DNA from: Comamonadaceae bacterium
Lineage (GTDB): Bacteria > Pseudomonadota > Gammaproteobacteria > Burkholderiales > Burkholderiaceae_C
Direction of reading: 5' to 3'
Assembly: GCA_947450675.1 (NCBI GenBank)
Contig: CANFWI010000029.1
Location: forward strand, 1-40,813
Length of the DNA: 40,813 nt
Part shown: positions 31,855-40,813 of the stretch, piece by piece
Position numbering within the stretch: position 1 is the stretch's first letter
How the letters are laid out: each line of letters begins with the position of its first letter
The notes under the pieces: generated by a model
Database searches by the model: none
Seen by the model: the letters and a program-made list of their open reading frames with translations, nothing else
Told to the model about the DNA's origin: nothing
Program-made: the position numbers and the translations under genes

Positions 31855-32916
31855 ATGAAAATTCTGGTCATCGGCGCTGGCGCCTGGGGCACGGCACTGG
31901 CTGTGTCGGCCAGTCTCAAAACCATTTCTGGACAAGCGGCGCATGAGGTGTCGCTGTGGGCCCGCAACGCAGCCTTGGTCGAAGCCGTTGTGTCGACACG
32001 CCAGAACGAGCGCTATTTGCCGGGCATCACCCTGGCGCCTGGTCTGCAGGTGCTGGGCGGTTCGGACGCTTCTTTGGAAGCGGCCCTCGTTGGCCAAGAT
32101 TTGATCGTCATCGCCACGCCGATTGCGGGCGTGCGCGGCGTTTTCCAGCGTTTGCAACAAGCCCGTGTGCGCGTGCCGGTGGCTTGGTTGAGCAAAGGCT
32201 TTGAAGCGCCGCTAGCTGCGGTTGCTGGTGCTGCACCGGCCGCCTTGCCCGGGGTTGGTTTGCTGGTCCATGAGATCCTGGCGCAAGTCGCCCCTGACTT
32301 GCTGGCCGGCGTTATGAGTGGCCCGAGTTTTGCGCGTGAAGTGGCCGCCGGTCAACCGACGGCACTGGTCGCGGCCAGTGAGCACGCCGATGTGCGGGCG
32401 GCGCTGGTCGATGCTTTTCACAGCGACACTTTGCGGGTCTATGCCAGCGACGACATCATTGGCGTTGAAGTCGGTGGCGCGGTTAAAAACGTGCTGGCGA
32501 TTGCGACCGGTTTTTGCGACGGCTTGAAGCTCGGCCTGAATGCCCGCGCCGCGCTCATCACCCGCGGCTTGGCCGAGATGAGCCGACTCGGCGTGGCCCT
32601 TGGTGCTCAGAACGAAACCTTCACAGGCTTGTCTGGTTTGGGTGACTTGGTGCTCACCGCCACCGGTGACTTGAGTCGCAACCGGCAAGTCGGTTTGTTG
32701 CTGGCGCAAGGGCAAACGCTGGCGCAGGCGGTGGCTTCATTGGGGCATGTCGCCGAAGGCGCTTATTGCGCACGCACCGTGGTTCAACGGGCTCAGGCAC
32801 TCGGCATTGAAATGCCGATTTCCGAAGCTGTCGTGGCCTTGTTGGACGGCGAAGTGACACCCGTGCAGGCCGTGACCTCGCTGATGGAACGGACCGCCAC
32901 CGTTGAGCAAGGCTGA
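31855..32916 (+). CDS. gpsA: NAD(P)H-dependent glycerol-3-phosphate dehydrogenase
   Basis: A 353-residue GpsA (E. coli 339), which reduces dihydroxyacetone phosphate to sn-glycerol-3-phosphate for phospholipid synthesis. The N-terminal Rossmann motif is [14 protein letters not shown]. The catalytic Lys lies in [19 protein letters not shown], followed by [17 protein letters not shown] and [27 protein letters not shown] and [18 protein letters not shown] are further family blocks. The start is ATG 31855, 56 bp after secB. It converges with panC, 46 bp between stops, in a gap with a tandem repeat and the dyad TGAGCC/GGCTCA. Confidence 0.97.
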   Translation: MKILVIGAGAWGTALAVSASLKTISGQAAHEVSLWARNAALVEAVVSTRQNERYLPGITLAPGLQVLGGSDASLEAALVGQDLIVIATPIAGVRGVFQRLQQARVRVPVAWLSKGFEAPLAAVAGAAPAALPGVGLLVHEILAQVAPDLLAGVMSGPSFAREVAAGQPTALVAASEHADVRAALVDAFHSDTLRVYASDDIIGVEVGGAVKNVLAIATGFCDGLKLGLNARAALITRGLAEMSRLGVALGAQNETFTGLSGLGDLVLTATGDLSRNRQVGLLLAQGQTLAQAVASLGHVAEGAYCARTVVQRAQALGIEMPISEAVVALLDGEVTPVQAVTSLMERTATVEQG

Positions 32917-32944
32917 CGTCTGAGCCTTCCTTGCGGCTTGAGGC

Positions 32945-32971
32945 TCAAATCTCTCAAATCTCTCAAATCTC
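32945..32971. repeat. three perfect tandem copies of a 9-bp unit at the panC stop
   Basis: TCAAATCTC is repeated three times without error (32945-32953, 32954-32962, 32963-32971). On the minus strand each unit reads GAG ATT TGA, so panC ends in Glu-Ile-stop and is followed by two further in-frame Glu-Ile-stop units. The 9-bp period keeps the frame. It is most simply a slippage expansion that multiplied the stop codon. Confidence 0.85.
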
Positions 32972-33820
32972 CAAGTTGTCGATCAGCCGCGTCATGCCGA
33001 GCTTGGCTGCGCCCAGCACCACCAAGGGTTCTGTGCCCAGCGGGCCGGCTTGTGGGTGCGGGCTTAACAAGTCTGCACGCTTGCGCACCGTCAGGTAATC
33101 CGGCTTCCAGCCGCGCCGCGCCAGCGCTTGCATGGCGGCGGCTTCGAGTGCCGGCAGGTCGACGGCTTGCGCACCTTTGGCAGCTTGGCCTAAAGCTGTC
33201 AACGCCAGCGAGAGTTGCACCGCTTCTGCGCGCTCGGCTGGGCTGAGGTAGGTGTTGCGAGAAGACAAAGCCAAGCCGTCATCGGCACGTTGCGTCTCAC
33301 CGGTGACGATCTCAATCGGCAGGGCGAATTGCTGAACCATGCGGCGGATCACCATGACCTGCTGGTAGTCCTTCTTGCCAAAGGCCGCGACGCCTTCGGG
33401 CTTGCCTGCAAAAACACAGGAAAAAAGCTTCAACACGACGGTGCTGACACCAATGAAAAACCCCGGCCTGAAGTGCCCTTCCAAAATATCTGCCAACTCT
33501 GAAGCTGGATGCACTTTGTAGGTTTGCGGTTCAGGGTAAAGCTCTTTTTCGCGCGGCGCAAACAGCACATTGCAACCGGCCTCTTTCAGGCGCTCGGCAT
33601 CGGCGTCGAGCGTGCGGGGGTAGCTGTCGAAATCCTCATGCGGTGCAAACTGCAAACGGTTGACAAAAATACTCGACACCGTGACGTCGCCCAAGGCCGT
33701 GGCCTGTTTGACCAACGCAATGTGACCGTCATGCAGGTTGCCCATGGTCGGCACGAAAGCCGGGCGCCGAAAGGCACTGAGGTGCTGGCGCAAGTCGGCG
33801 ATGGTGTGAACGATATGCAT
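32963..33820 (-). CDS. panC: pantothenate synthetase
   Basis: A 285-residue ATP-dependent ligase (E. coli 283) that joins pantoate and beta-alanine. The nucleotidyl-transferase motif is [19 protein letters not shown], with the HxGH-like HDGH. Others are [44 protein letters not shown] and [15 protein letters not shown] (KMSKS-like region). ATG 33820 is chosen because AGGA lies seven bases upstream; a TTG at 33823 immediately precedes it. It follows panB by 59 bp on the same strand, making a panB-panC operon. Its stop codon lies in a triplicated 9-bp repeat. Confidence 0.97.
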   Translation of the reverse strand: MHIVHTIADLRQHLSAFRRPAFVPTMGNLHDGHIALVKQATALGDVTVSSIFVNRLQFAPHEDFDSYPRTLDADAERLKEAGCNVLFAPREKELYPEPQTYKVHPASELADILEGHFRPGFFIGVSTVVLKLFSCVFAGKPEGVAAFGKKDYQQVMVIRRMVQQFALPIEIVTGETQRADDGLALSSRNTYLSPAERAEAVQLSLALTALGQAAKGAQAVDLPALEAAAMQALARRGWKPDYLTVRKRADLLSPHPQAGPLGTEPLVVLGAAKLGMTRLIDNLEI

Positions 33821-33879
33821 CAAGAAATCCTAGAAACCAGAGATGAACAAGTGAAAAATGACCCAGCGGCCTCAAGCAT

Positions 33880-34761
33880 TTACCAAGCGTGCAAGGCATC
33901 CACCGGGAAACTGCCTTCTTTGACGGCTTTGACATAAGCCTCCATGGCGCCTCGCACGTTGCCGGCGTCGTCCATGAAGTTGCGCACAAAACGCGGCATT
34001 TTGCCTAAGTTGATGCCGAGCATGTCGTGCAGCACCAGGACTTGGCCGGCGGTGTCTTTGCCAGCGCCAATGCCGATGGTCGCGCAGTGCGTGAGTTCGA
34101 TCGTCAAGGCAGAGGCGACAGCGGCAGGCACCATTTCGAGCACGACCATGGCGGCCCCGGCGTCTTGCAGTTCACGCGCGTGTTGCTTCAGCACGGCGGC
34201 CGATTCGCTGGTTTTCCCTTGGACCCGGTAACCGCCCAGCGCATGCACGGTTTGCGGCGTCAGCCCGAGGTGCGCGCACACCGGAATCCCGCGTTCCACC
34301 AGAAAATGCACGGTCTCAGTGGTCCAGCCGCCACCCTCTAACTTGACCATGTGCGCACCGGCCTGCATCAGCACGCTGGCACTGCGAAAAGCCTGCTCAC
34401 GCGACTCGTGGTAGCTGCCGAAGGGCAGGTCGCCAATCAGCCAAGCCGTGCTCTGTGAGCGACGCAGGCCATTGGCCACGCATTCGGTGTGGTGACGCAT
34501 GGTTTCCAGCGACACGCCGACGGTGCTGGTCAGACCCTGACAGACCATGCCGAGGGAGTCGCCGACCAAAATACATTCAATGCCAGCGGCGTCCGCCACG
34601 GCGGCAAAGGTCGCGTCATAAGCCGTCAGCATGGTGATTTTTTCGCCATGTTGATGCATCTCGCGCAGCCGCGGCAAGCTCACTGGCTTGCGCTGTGATG
34701 GCGCTGCGGCGGGGGGCAGCGTGCCGTAAGGGGTTGCTGAAGGGGTGGTCGTGCTGTTCAT
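33880..34761 (-). CDS. panB: 3-methyl-2-oxobutanoate hydroxymethyltransferase
   Basis: A 293-residue PanB, which adds the hydroxymethyl group of 5,10-methylene-tetrahydrofolate to ketoisovalerate, the first pantothenate step. Key blocks are [32 protein letters not shown] with the Mg-binding Asp, [30 protein letters not shown], and [10 protein letters not shown] with the catalytic Glu. About 28 polar residues precede the conserved core. The start ATG 34761 has AGGA ten bases upstream. The reading frame stays open for over 600 bp further upstream, but no family extension is known. Operon with panC. Confidence 0.96.
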   Translation of the reverse strand: MNSTTTPSATPYGTLPPAAAPSQRKPVSLPRLREMHQHGEKITMLTAYDATFAAVADAAGIECILVGDSLGMVCQGLTSTVGVSLETMRHHTECVANGLRRSQSTAWLIGDLPFGSYHESREQAFRSASVLMQAGAHMVKLEGGGWTTETVHFLVERGIPVCAHLGLTPQTVHALGGYRVQGKTSESAAVLKQHARELQDAGAAMVVLEMVPAAVASALTIELTHCATIGIGAGKDTAGQVLVLHDMLGINLGKMPRFVRNFMDDAGNVRGAMEAYVKAVKEGSFPVDALHAW

Positions 34762-35028
34762 CGTTGTGAATCCTGAATTGAGCGAAAGTCTAAGCAGCGG
34801 TTTCACGTCGGCCTGAGTCGCCAACGCGTCAATGTCATCGACTGTCCAAGGTCCAGCTTGAGCTGGCGATTTTACCCAGCCTTGGGTCTCGAACCAGGCA
34901 GCCTGAATCGTATTTTGCGTGAAGCGGCTCAGCTTCAGCAACAATGGCCATCTCCAACCTCCGTTCCAGTGATGCGTGATGAAAAATGAAGCCAGTAGCC
35001 AGCAGTCATGTGATTTTTCGGTGCACGC

Positions 35029-36774
35029 ATGATTTCCGCGCGCATCGACTTTGCGGATCCCAGCGACCCCACAGGGCCGCGCTTGCGCCATGCTTTTGGC
35101 CGTCCGAGCCGTGTCTTGGTGGCGCGTGCGCTGGCCGACGTCCGGCCGCTGCTGGACGCGGTTCAAGCTGCTGCAGAGCAGGGTTTTTGGTGTGTCGGTT
35201 ATCTGGCTTACGAGGCTGCACCTGCCTTTGACGGCGCATTCAGCGTCCATAGGGCAGACGGCCCGCTGGCTTGGTTTGCGGTTCACGAAACAGCTTTGCC
35301 TTGGCCTGACAACGCCGATGATTCTGCAGCCTCTGTCAACGTCGACTGGCAAGCGAGTTGCAGCCGCCCGGCGTTTGACGCGGCTTTTGAGAAGATTCAA
35401 AACGCCATCGCCGCCGGCGAGTTGTACCAAGTCAATTTCACTGCGCCTGTGCAGGGTCAATCGTCAACGACAGCGGCTGCTCCGGCCTTGTTCAGTGCTC
35501 TTCAGCGTGCCCAACCCGGCGGCTACGCGCTTTACTTAGACACCGGCGAGCAGCAAATCCTCTCGGTCTCGCCAGAGCTGTTTTTTGACTGGCGTGCCGG
35601 GCAACTCTTGGCGCGGCCGATGAAGGGCACGGCCGCACGCGGCGACACGCCTGAAAGCGACGCCGCACAGGCTGAGCAACTGCGCACATCGGTGAAAGAG
35701 CGGGCTGAAAACGTCATGGTGGTGGACTTGCTGCGCAACGACTTGTCACGTGTCGCCCAGCCCTTCAGCGTGCAGGTGCCGCGTCTGTTTCATACCGAAG
35801 CCTTGCCGACCGTGTGGCAGATGACCTCGGATGTCGTGGCCCGCACGCGCGAGGGCTGCACCTTGGCCGATGTTTTTGCGGCCCTGTTTCCTTGTGGCTC
35901 TGTGACCGGTGCGCCCAAGGTCCGCGCGATGCAGCTGATTCATGCCCTTGAGCCGCAGGCGCGCGGTGTTTACTGCGGCGCGCTGGGGGTGGTGCAACCC
36001 GGTGGGGCGGCGACTTTCAATGTGCCGATCCGCACGGTGGTGATGCGGGACGATGCGCTGCGCTGCGGTATTGGCAGCGGCATCACGTCGGGTGCGCTGG
36101 CCGACGCCGAATGGCAAGAGTGGCGTCAGAAGCGGGCTTTTCTGGAGCGCGCCAGTCAGACTTTTGAGTTGCTCGAAACGCTGGCGCTGGACAACGGCCA
36201 GTTGCGTGCTGCAACGGCACATCTGGCGCGCATGGCGGCTGCGGCTGCGCATTTTGGCTATCCGTGGCGAGCGGGTGCGGTGCTGCAATGTTTGCGAACG
36301 ATGGCAGCCGATCACCCGCAAGGTTTGTGGCGGGTTCGCTTACTGCTCAACGCGAATGGGCAGGCGCGGGCCGAGGCCTTTGCGATGGGTGTCTCGCCCG
36401 GGCGCGTGCAACTGGCGCTGGCCGAGCGTGCCATGGCCGAGGCCCACGGCGAGTTTGTGCGCTTTAAAACCACGCGGCGGGCGCATTACGAGGCGTTCAC
36501 ACCGACGCAGCCAGACGTTTTTGACACACTGCTCTGGAACGAAGCCGGCGAAATCACGGAATGCACGCGCGGCAACGTGGCCTTGCGTGTGGCCGGTCGT
36601 TGGGTGACGCCGCCGCTGCACTGCGGCTTGCTCGGTGGCGTTGCGCGGGCACAAGCCTTGGAGACAGGGCAACTCACCGAAGCGGTGGTGCGCGTGGAGG
36701 ATTTGCCGCAGGTGGAGGGCTTGGCTTTTTTAAACAGCCTGCGCGGTTGGTTGGCGGCTGATTTGCGCTCTTAA
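35029..36774 (+). CDS. pabBC: fused aminodeoxychorismate synthase component I / 4-amino-4-deoxychorismate lyase
   Basis: A 581-residue fusion. Residues 1-385 are a chorismate-using PabB domain with a shortened N-terminus: [12 protein letters not shown], the PabB-specific lysine in PMKGT (197-201; anthranilate synthases have PIAGT), [31 protein letters not shown], and [16 protein letters not shown]. Residues ~390-581 are a PabC-type PLP fold: [15 protein letters not shown], with K480 as likely PLP lysine, and [21 protein letters not shown]. Together they turn chorismate into p-aminobenzoate, with a separate glutaminase (PabA) supplying ammonia. ATG 35029 is preferred. The gene is divergent from panB (267-bp gap) and convergent with scpA (15-bp gap). 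Confidence 0.94.
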   Translation: MISARIDFADPSDPTGPRLRHAFGRPSRVLVARALADVRPLLDAVQAAAEQGFWCVGYLAYEAAPAFDGAFSVHRADGPLAWFAVHETALPWPDNADDSAASVNVDWQASCSRPAFDAAFEKIQNAIAAGELYQVNFTAPVQGQSSTTAAAPALFSALQRAQPGGYALYLDTGEQQILSVSPELFFDWRAGQLLARPMKGTAARGDTPESDAAQAEQLRTSVKERAENVMVVDLLRNDLSRVAQPFSVQVPRLFHTEALPTVWQMTSDVVARTREGCTLADVFAALFPCGSVTGAPKVRAMQLIHALEPQARGVYCGALGVVQPGGAATFNVPIRTVVMRDDALRCGIGSGITSGALADAEWQEWRQKRAFLERASQTFELLETLALDNGQLRAATAHLARMAAAAAHFGYPWRAGAVLQCLRTMAADHPQGLWRVRLLLNANGQARAEAFAMGVSPGRVQLALAERAMAEAHGEFVRFKTTRRAHYEAFTPTQPDVFDTLLWNEAGEITECTRGNVALRVAGRWVTPPLHCGLLGGVARAQALETGQLTEAVVRVEDLPQVEGLAFLNSLRGWLAADLRS

Positions 36775-36789
36775 GCGGCGGTCTACATG

Positions 36790-37623
36790 TCACGTCGGCG
36801 TGTAAGCCAGCCGGACGTAAATCGGGGCGAAGGCTTCGGCCTGCGTGACGTCGATCAGACCTTCTTTGCACAGCTCCAGCATGGCGATGAAGGTGACCAC
36901 CAGCACGGGCATGCCGCGCGTGGTATCAAACAGCTCTTCAAACTCAACAAAGCGGCTGCCTTGTAATTTGCGCAGCACGATGCTCATGTGCTCGCGCACA
37001 CTGAGTTCTTCGCGGGTGATCACATGGTGCTGCACCAGCCGCGCCCGTTTGACGATGTCACGCCAAGCGTCTTGCAGGTCGACCACGCTGACGTCCGGAA
37101 AACGCGGCTGCAAAGCTTGCTCGACAAACACCTGCGCACGTAAAAAATCTCGGCCAAACTGCGGAATGTTGTTGAGTTGGTGCGCGGCCAGTTTGATCTG
37201 CTCGTACTCCAGCAGACGCCGGACCAGCTCGGCACGCGGGTCTTCAGCCTCTTGGCCTTCAGCGGTTTTCTTGGGCGGCAGCAGCATCCGCGACTTGATC
37301 TCGATCAGCATCGCCGCCATGAGCAAATACTCGGCCGCCAGCTCCAGATTGGTCGAGCGGATTTCATCGACATAGGCCAAGTACTGCCGCGTCACAGCCG
37401 CCATCGGGATGTCGAGAATATTGAAGTTTTGCTTGCGGATCAGATAGAGCAGCAAGTCCAGCGGGCCTTCAAAAGCCTCTAGAAAAACCTTCAGTGCATC
37501 CGGCGGGATGTACAGGTCATGCGGCATCGCAAACAAGGGCTCGCCATACAGGCGTGCCAAGGCCACTTGGTCAATCACCGCCGGCATACCCGGCATGTCT
37601 GTGACGCCTACAGGCAAGTCCAT
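36790..37623 (-). CDS. scpA: segregation and condensation protein A
   Basis: A 277-residue ScpA, the kleisin subunit that bridges the SMC heads in chromosome condensation. The N-terminal kleisin block is FEGPLDLLLYLIRKQNFNILDIPMAAVTRQYLAYV, followed by ELAAEYLLMAAMLIEIKSRMLLPP and DPRAELVRRLLEYEQIK. A winged-helix C-terminus contains FEELFDTTRGMPVLVVTFIAMLELCKEGLIDVTQAEAFAPIYV. No scpB is adjacent. Its ATG overlaps the DUF3460 stop by one base (TAATG). It is the last gene of the metG-lipoprotein-DUF3460-scpA line. Confidence 0.95.
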   Translation of the reverse strand: MDLPVGVTDMPGMPAVIDQVALARLYGEPLFAMPHDLYIPPDALKVFLEAFEGPLDLLLYLIRKQNFNILDIPMAAVTRQYLAYVDEIRSTNLELAAEYLLMAAMLIEIKSRMLLPPKKTAEGQEAEDPRAELVRRLLEYEQIKLAAHQLNNIPQFGRDFLRAQVFVEQALQPRFPDVSVVDLQDAWRDIVKRARLVQHHVITREELSVREHMSIVLRKLQGSRFVEFEELFDTTRGMPVLVVTFIAMLELCKEGLIDVTQAEAFAPIYVRLAYTPT

Positions 37624-37841
37624 TATTTCGCGTTCGGGTGCTGGCCGGTCTGGTAGACGTAGGGCTGCTGTGCCACACGGGCCTCTTCGTACTCTTGCTC
37701 GACGCTGCGGTCAATCTTCTGATCCCACAAGATGGCGCGGCCTGCGCGCTGCTCGGCTTCGAGAGTTGGCTTCTGGACCTTCAGGGACTCGATGAATTGA
37801 GTTACTTCAGAGGTGTAGTCGGGGCGGCGAAAAATGGACAT
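37623..37841 (-). CDS. DUF3460 family small protein
   Basis: A 72-residue soluble protein, recognised as DUF3460: it opens SIFRRPDYTSEVTQFIESLK, then has KPTLEAEQRAGRAILWDQKIDR, and ends with a Tyr/Gln-rich tail (VYQTGQHPNAK). The family is small and, as far as I know, confined mainly to betaproteobacteria, often next to scpA or panC/panB. No biochemical role is known. Its stop overlaps the scpA start by one base, so its translation is coupled to ScpA; a role in chromosome segregation is only a guess from that. Confidence 0.85.
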   Translation of the reverse strand: MSIFRRPDYTSEVTQFIESLKVQKPTLEAEQRAGRAILWDQKIDRSVEQEYEEARVAQQPYVYQTGQHPNAK

Positions 37842-37886
37842 GTCGTATACCTTTGACGGGCATTTTAGGGGATGACCGCTGCTGGG

Positions 37887-38087
37887 CTATTTTCCTGGCA
37901 ACACCGCATCGGCTGCGGCACCCACCACTTTGCCGGCCACCTTGACGGTGCCGATGGCCGCGTCGCCGACCAGCCCGACCGCACCGACGGCCAAAGAGGC
38001 GGCGGTGTCGACCACGGCAACGACGACACAGCCCGAGAGCAGAAGCGTCGAGCCTGAGAGCAAAAATGCCAGTGCCAGTGAGCGCAT
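37887..38087 (-). CDS. small lipoprotein
   Basis: A 66-residue predicted lipoprotein. From ATG 38087 it has a clean type II signal peptide ([20 protein letters not shown], lipobox LSGC, lipidated Cys at 20). The mature part is short and made of Val/Ala/Gly repeats (VVVAVVDTAASLAVGAVGLVGDAAIGTVKVAGKVVGAAADAV) ending LPGK, which could form an amphipathic or membrane-associated hairpin. A start 12 codons upstream would lie within metG and spoil the signal peptide. ATG 38087 overlaps the metG stop (TGATG), so expression is coupled to metG. DUF3460 follows after 45 bp. Function unknown. Confidence 0.8.
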   Translation of the reverse strand: MRSLALAFLLSGSTLLLSGCVVVAVVDTAASLAVGAVGLVGDAAIGTVKVAGKVVGAAADAVLPGK

Positions 38088-40213
38088 CAATGAATCCGCA
38101 TGCCTGGCGTAGCGCCCGGCCAAGGTGTCAGCACGTGAATACCGGGCTGGGCTTTTTCGTCGGCGTGGCTGGCGGCCAGCACCATGCCTTCGCTGATGCC
38201 GAATTTCATCTTGCGCGGCGCGAGATTCGCCACCAGCACGGTGAGCTGGCCGATCAACTGCTCAGGCTGGTAGGCCGAGGCGATGCCGCTGAAGACATTG
38301 CGCAACCGGCCTTCGCCAGCGTCGAGTGTCAGCCGCAAGAGCTTGGTCGAGCCTTCAACGCGCTCGCAGTTGACGATCTTGGCGATGCGTAAATCGATCT
38401 TGGCGAAGTCGTCGATGGTGATCGTTGGGGCGATGGCTTCACCGCCGGGGATCAGGGCCTCGCCAGTGTCGGCGACGCCTGCAGCGGCTTGAACAAGGGC
38501 TTCAGTGACGGCGGGTTCTGCACCGGCAGGCGGCTCAAACAGGGCGTCCAGTTGTTTCACATCGACGCGCTGCATCAGGTGTTTGTAGTCACCAATGACA
38601 TGGCCTTGGCCGAGCGGCGTGGCGGCATCGGCAAAGCGCATCGCCGGCGTTTTCAGGAAGTCTTCAACTTGCGCTGCCAGTGCCGGCAGCACCGGCTTGA
38701 GGTAGAGGCTCAGCAAACGGAAAGCCTCGATGCAGACCGTGCAAACGTCGTGCAAGCGCGCTTCCATGCCTTCTTTTTTTGCCAGTTCCCAAGGTTTGTT
38801 TTGGTCTACATAGGCGTTGACTTGATCAGCCAACAGCATCACTTCACGCGCAGCCTTGGCGAATTCGCGGCTCTCGTAGAGCGGCTCGATGACGCTGCGT
38901 TGCGCCCGCAGCGCGTCCAGCAGCGCAGCGCCGTCAGCGCTGATGTGGCCCAACTGGCCACCAAAACGTTTGCTGATGAAGCCCGCTGCCCGGCTGGCGA
39001 TGTTGATGTACTTGCCAATCAAGTCGCTGTTGACGCGGGCCATGAAGTCATCGGCGTTGAAGTCGATGTCTTCGTTGCGTGCATTGAGCTTGGCTGCCAA
39101 GTAGTAGCGCAGCCATTCGGGGTTCATGCCGAGGCCGAGGTACTTCAGCGGATCGAGCCCGGTGCCGCGGCTTTTGCTCATTTTTTCGCCGTTGTTGACG
39201 GTCAAAAAGCCGTGCACAAAGATATTGTTCGGCGTCTTGCGGCCGCTGAACTTCAGCATCGCCGGCCAAAACAGCGTGTGAAAGGTCACGATGTCTTTGC
39301 CGATGAAGTGGTACTGTTCCAGCGCCGGGTCGGCCATGTAGGCGTCGTAGTTGTGGCCGCGTTGGTCGAGCAGGTTTTTCAAAGACGCAAGGTAGCCGAC
39401 TGGCGCGTCCAGCCAGACGTAAAAATACTTACCGGGAGCGTCGGGAATTTCAATGCCGAAGTAGGGCGCGTCACGGCTGATGTCCCAGTCGCCCAAGCCT
39501 TCGCTTTGCGTGCCATCCGGGTTGGTGCGCACCGAAAACCATTCCTTGACCTTGTTGGCGACTTCCGGTTGAAGTTTGCCGTCTTGCGTCCAGTTTTCTA
39601 GAAATTCTACGCAGCGCGGGTCTGACAATTTGAAGAAAAAATGTTCCGAGCTTCTCAGCACCGGCGTCACGCCTGACAAAGCAGAGAACGGGTTGATCAA
39701 ATCAGTCGGTGCATAGACCGCGCCACAGGCCTCGCAGTTGTCGCCGTACTGGTCTTTGGCGTGGCATTTTGGGCATTCACCTTTGATGAAACGGTCCGGC
39801 AGAAACATGTTCTTGTCGGTGTCAAAGAACTGCTCGACGGTTTTGGTTTCGATCAAGGAGCCTTGCGGGTTGTCACGCAGGTCGCGGTAAATCTGCCGGG
39901 CCAGTTCATGGTTTTCCGGCGAATCGGTGGAGCTCCAGTTGTCAAAGCTGATGTGAAATCCGTCCAGATAAGGCTTGCGACCGGCTGCGATGTCGGCGAC
40001 AAACTGCTGCGGCGTTTTGCCCGCCTTTTCAGCGGCAATCATGATCGGCGCGCCGTGGGCGTCGTCGGCACCGACAAAGTTCACGTCGTGGCCCTGCATT
40101 CGCTGGAAGCGGACCCAGATATCGGCCTGGATGTACTCCATGATGTGGCCGATGTGGAAGTTGCCGTTGGCATACGGCAGGGCGGTGGTAACAAAAAGGC
40201 GGCGCTGGGACAT
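38087..40213 (-). CDS. metG: methionyl-tRNA synthetase
   Basis: A class I synthetase of 708 residues. The HIGH motif is in [19 protein letters not shown]. The zinc knuckle is [18 protein letters not shown] (about 145-163). KMSKS is in [11 protein letters not shown] (about 344-348). A helical anticodon domain follows, then a C-terminal Trbp111-like tRNA-binding dimerisation domain ([36 protein letters not shown]...). It attaches methionine to elongator and initiator tRNA. ATG 40213 (SQRRLF) is preferred over ATG 40219 two codons earlier. It is divergent from mrp (155-bp gap), an arrangement also seen in E. coli. Confidence 0.97.
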   Translation of the reverse strand: MSQRRLFVTTALPYANGNFHIGHIMEYIQADIWVRFQRMQGHDVNFVGADDAHGAPIMIAAEKAGKTPQQFVADIAAGRKPYLDGFHISFDNWSSTDSPENHELARQIYRDLRDNPQGSLIETKTVEQFFDTDKNMFLPDRFIKGECPKCHAKDQYGDNCEACGAVYAPTDLINPFSALSGVTPVLRSSEHFFFKLSDPRCVEFLENWTQDGKLQPEVANKVKEWFSVRTNPDGTQSEGLGDWDISRDAPYFGIEIPDAPGKYFYVWLDAPVGYLASLKNLLDQRGHNYDAYMADPALEQYHFIGKDIVTFHTLFWPAMLKFSGRKTPNNIFVHGFLTVNNGEKMSKSRGTGLDPLKYLGLGMNPEWLRYYLAAKLNARNEDIDFNADDFMARVNSDLIGKYINIASRAAGFISKRFGGQLGHISADGAALLDALRAQRSVIEPLYESREFAKAAREVMLLADQVNAYVDQNKPWELAKKEGMEARLHDVCTVCIEAFRLLSLYLKPVLPALAAQVEDFLKTPAMRFADAATPLGQGHVIGDYKHLMQRVDVKQLDALFEPPAGAEPAVTEALVQAAAGVADTGEALIPGGEAIAPTITIDDFAKIDLRIAKIVNCERVEGSTKLLRLTLDAGEGRLRNVFSGIASAYQPEQLIGQLTVLVANLAPRKMKFGISEGMVLAASHADEKAQPGIHVLTPWPGATPGMRIH

Positions 40214-40368
40214 AAACATCTTTATTGAACTAAGCCGGGATTTTATGCCGCTGGGGCGTGGTTAAGCCCTTTGGCCTGTGCGGACGAGGCACGGGCGTTA
40301 GACTCCTCCCCAAACTTTTCACAGACTTTGTCGCCTCAGCGGCAGCTATAAAACCGGAGATAGATTTC

Positions 40369-40813
40369 ATGGCGGCAGAACAACAACTCACCCAGCAGGC
40401 GATTTTCAATGCCCTGCAGGCTGTCATTGATCCGAACACGGGCAAAGACTTTGTCAGCACCAAAGCGGTTAAAAACCTGCTGCTGACCGACGGCGACGTG
40501 TCCTTTGATGTCGAACTGGGCTATCCGGCCAAGAGCCAACTGGCTGGGTTTCGCAAGCAGCTGATCGCTGCCGTCAAGGCCGTGACGGGCGTCAACAACG
40601 TCTCGGTCAATGTGACGTTCAAGATCTCTAGCCACAGCGTGCAGCGCGGCGTGCAACTGCTGCCCAACGTGAAAAACATCATCGCCGTGGCTTCGGGCAA
40701 GGGCGGCGTCGGCAAAAGCACCACTGCAGTTAACTTGGCGCTGGCCTTGGCCGCTGAAGGTGCCAGCGTCGGTTTGCTGGACGCCGATATTTACGGCCCC
40801 AGCCAGCCGATGA
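40369..40813 (+). CDS. mrp: Mrp/ApbC/NBP35-type Fe-S carrier ATPase (3' end missing)
   Basis: The first 148 codons of an Mrp-family P-loop ATPase; the gene runs out of the window. Residues ~8-80 are a MIP18/DUF59 domain ([18 protein letters not shown]...[16 protein letters not shown]). Next come the deviant Walker [20 protein letters not shown] and [13 protein letters not shown]. These proteins carry Fe-S clusters to target enzymes. ATG 40369 has GGAGA eight bases upstream (40356-40360). It is divergent from metG, as commonly seen in proteobacteria. Confidence 0.96.
   Translation, partial: MAAEQQLTQQAIFNALQAVIDPNTGKDFVSTKAVKNLLLTDGDVSFDVELGYPAKSQLAGFRKQLIAAVKAVTGVNNVSVNVTFKISSHSVQRGVQLLPNVKNIIAVASGKGGVGKSTTAVNLALALAAEGASVGLLDADIYGPSQPM

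Noticed and set aside
34762-35028. Open in-frame extension of panB upstream of ATG 34761, reading like plausible protein ([30 protein letters not shown])
   Set aside because: No PanB family member is known with such an extension, AGGA marks ATG 34761, and further upstream it overlaps pabBC. A remnant of a lost gene is possible but unsupported.
40347-40352. TATAAA as the mrp promoter -10
   Set aside because: It is only 17 bp from the start codon and next to the ribosome site, with no -35 at suitable distance.
1-40813. tRNA or rRNA genes, CRISPR arrays, insertion sequences, replication origin
   Set aside because: No cloverleaf-like segment, regularly spaced repeat, transposase or DnaA-box cluster was noticed; a covariance search for RNA genes was not possible here.

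Overview
The window is a 40.8-kb, gene-dense, GC-rich piece of chromosome carrying 44 protein genes, two of them cut by the window ends. I see no tRNA, rRNA, insertion sequence, prophage or CRISPR array. The gene set points to Burkholderiales, most likely Comamonadaceae of the Rhodoferax/Polaromonas kind. The reasons are the ubiE-Tim44-ubiJ-ubiB cluster, the PabB/PabC fusion, DUF3460 next to scpA, metG divergent from mrp, and an AT-rich intergenic repeat resembling one I recall from that family. The assignment rests on recognised protein families and gene order, not on a database search.

Layout. 1-2.5 kb: 3' part of a large FAD oxidase/Fe-S oxidoreductase. 2.6-7.0 kb: DUF971 protein, ubiE, a Tim44-like protein, ubiJ and ubiB (ubiquinone synthesis). 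7.1-10.4 kb: FmdB-type zinc ribbon, DUF502 membrane protein, a likely terminator, aspS, nudB. 10.5-11.8 kb: an MFS transporter on the minus strand, divergent from the respiratory cluster. 11.9-18.7 kb: cyoABCD (bo3-type quinol oxidase), a SURF1 assembly protein, then regB and regA, tightly packed. 18.8-22.9 kb: cardiolipin synthase, folE, a one-domain BLUF photoreceptor, a DUF429 protein, a secreted nuclease. 23.0-24.2 kb: three small membrane-associated genes resembling the yqjD/yqjE/yqjK module. 24.4-26.9 kb: CHASE3 histidine kinase, divergent NarL-type regulator, receiver-only protein. 27.1-30.4 kb: gpmA, ctpA and moeB on the minus strand. 30.5-32.9 kb: rhodanese, grxC, secB, gpsA. 33.0-34.8 kb: panB, panC. 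35.0-36.8 kb: fused pabBC. 36.8-40.2 kb: metG, a small lipoprotein, DUF3460, scpA. 40.4 kb to the end: start of mrp/apbC.

How it fits together. Ubiquinone runs through the first half: three genes make it, cyoABCD oxidises the quinol, SURF1 probably helps assemble that oxidase, and RegB belongs to a kinase family that senses the quinone pool. The cyo promoter region holds a perfect FNR/ANR box and a second perfect dyad of unknown owner. Folate and one-carbon metabolism recur (nudB, folE, pabBC, and panB, which uses methylene-tetrahydrofolate).

The points most worth following are the oxidase-SURF1-RegBA unit with its double operator, the CHASE3 kinase module beside the YqjDEK-like genes, and the BLUF protein. 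No wholly new system is evident; most of the window is ordinary core chromosome.
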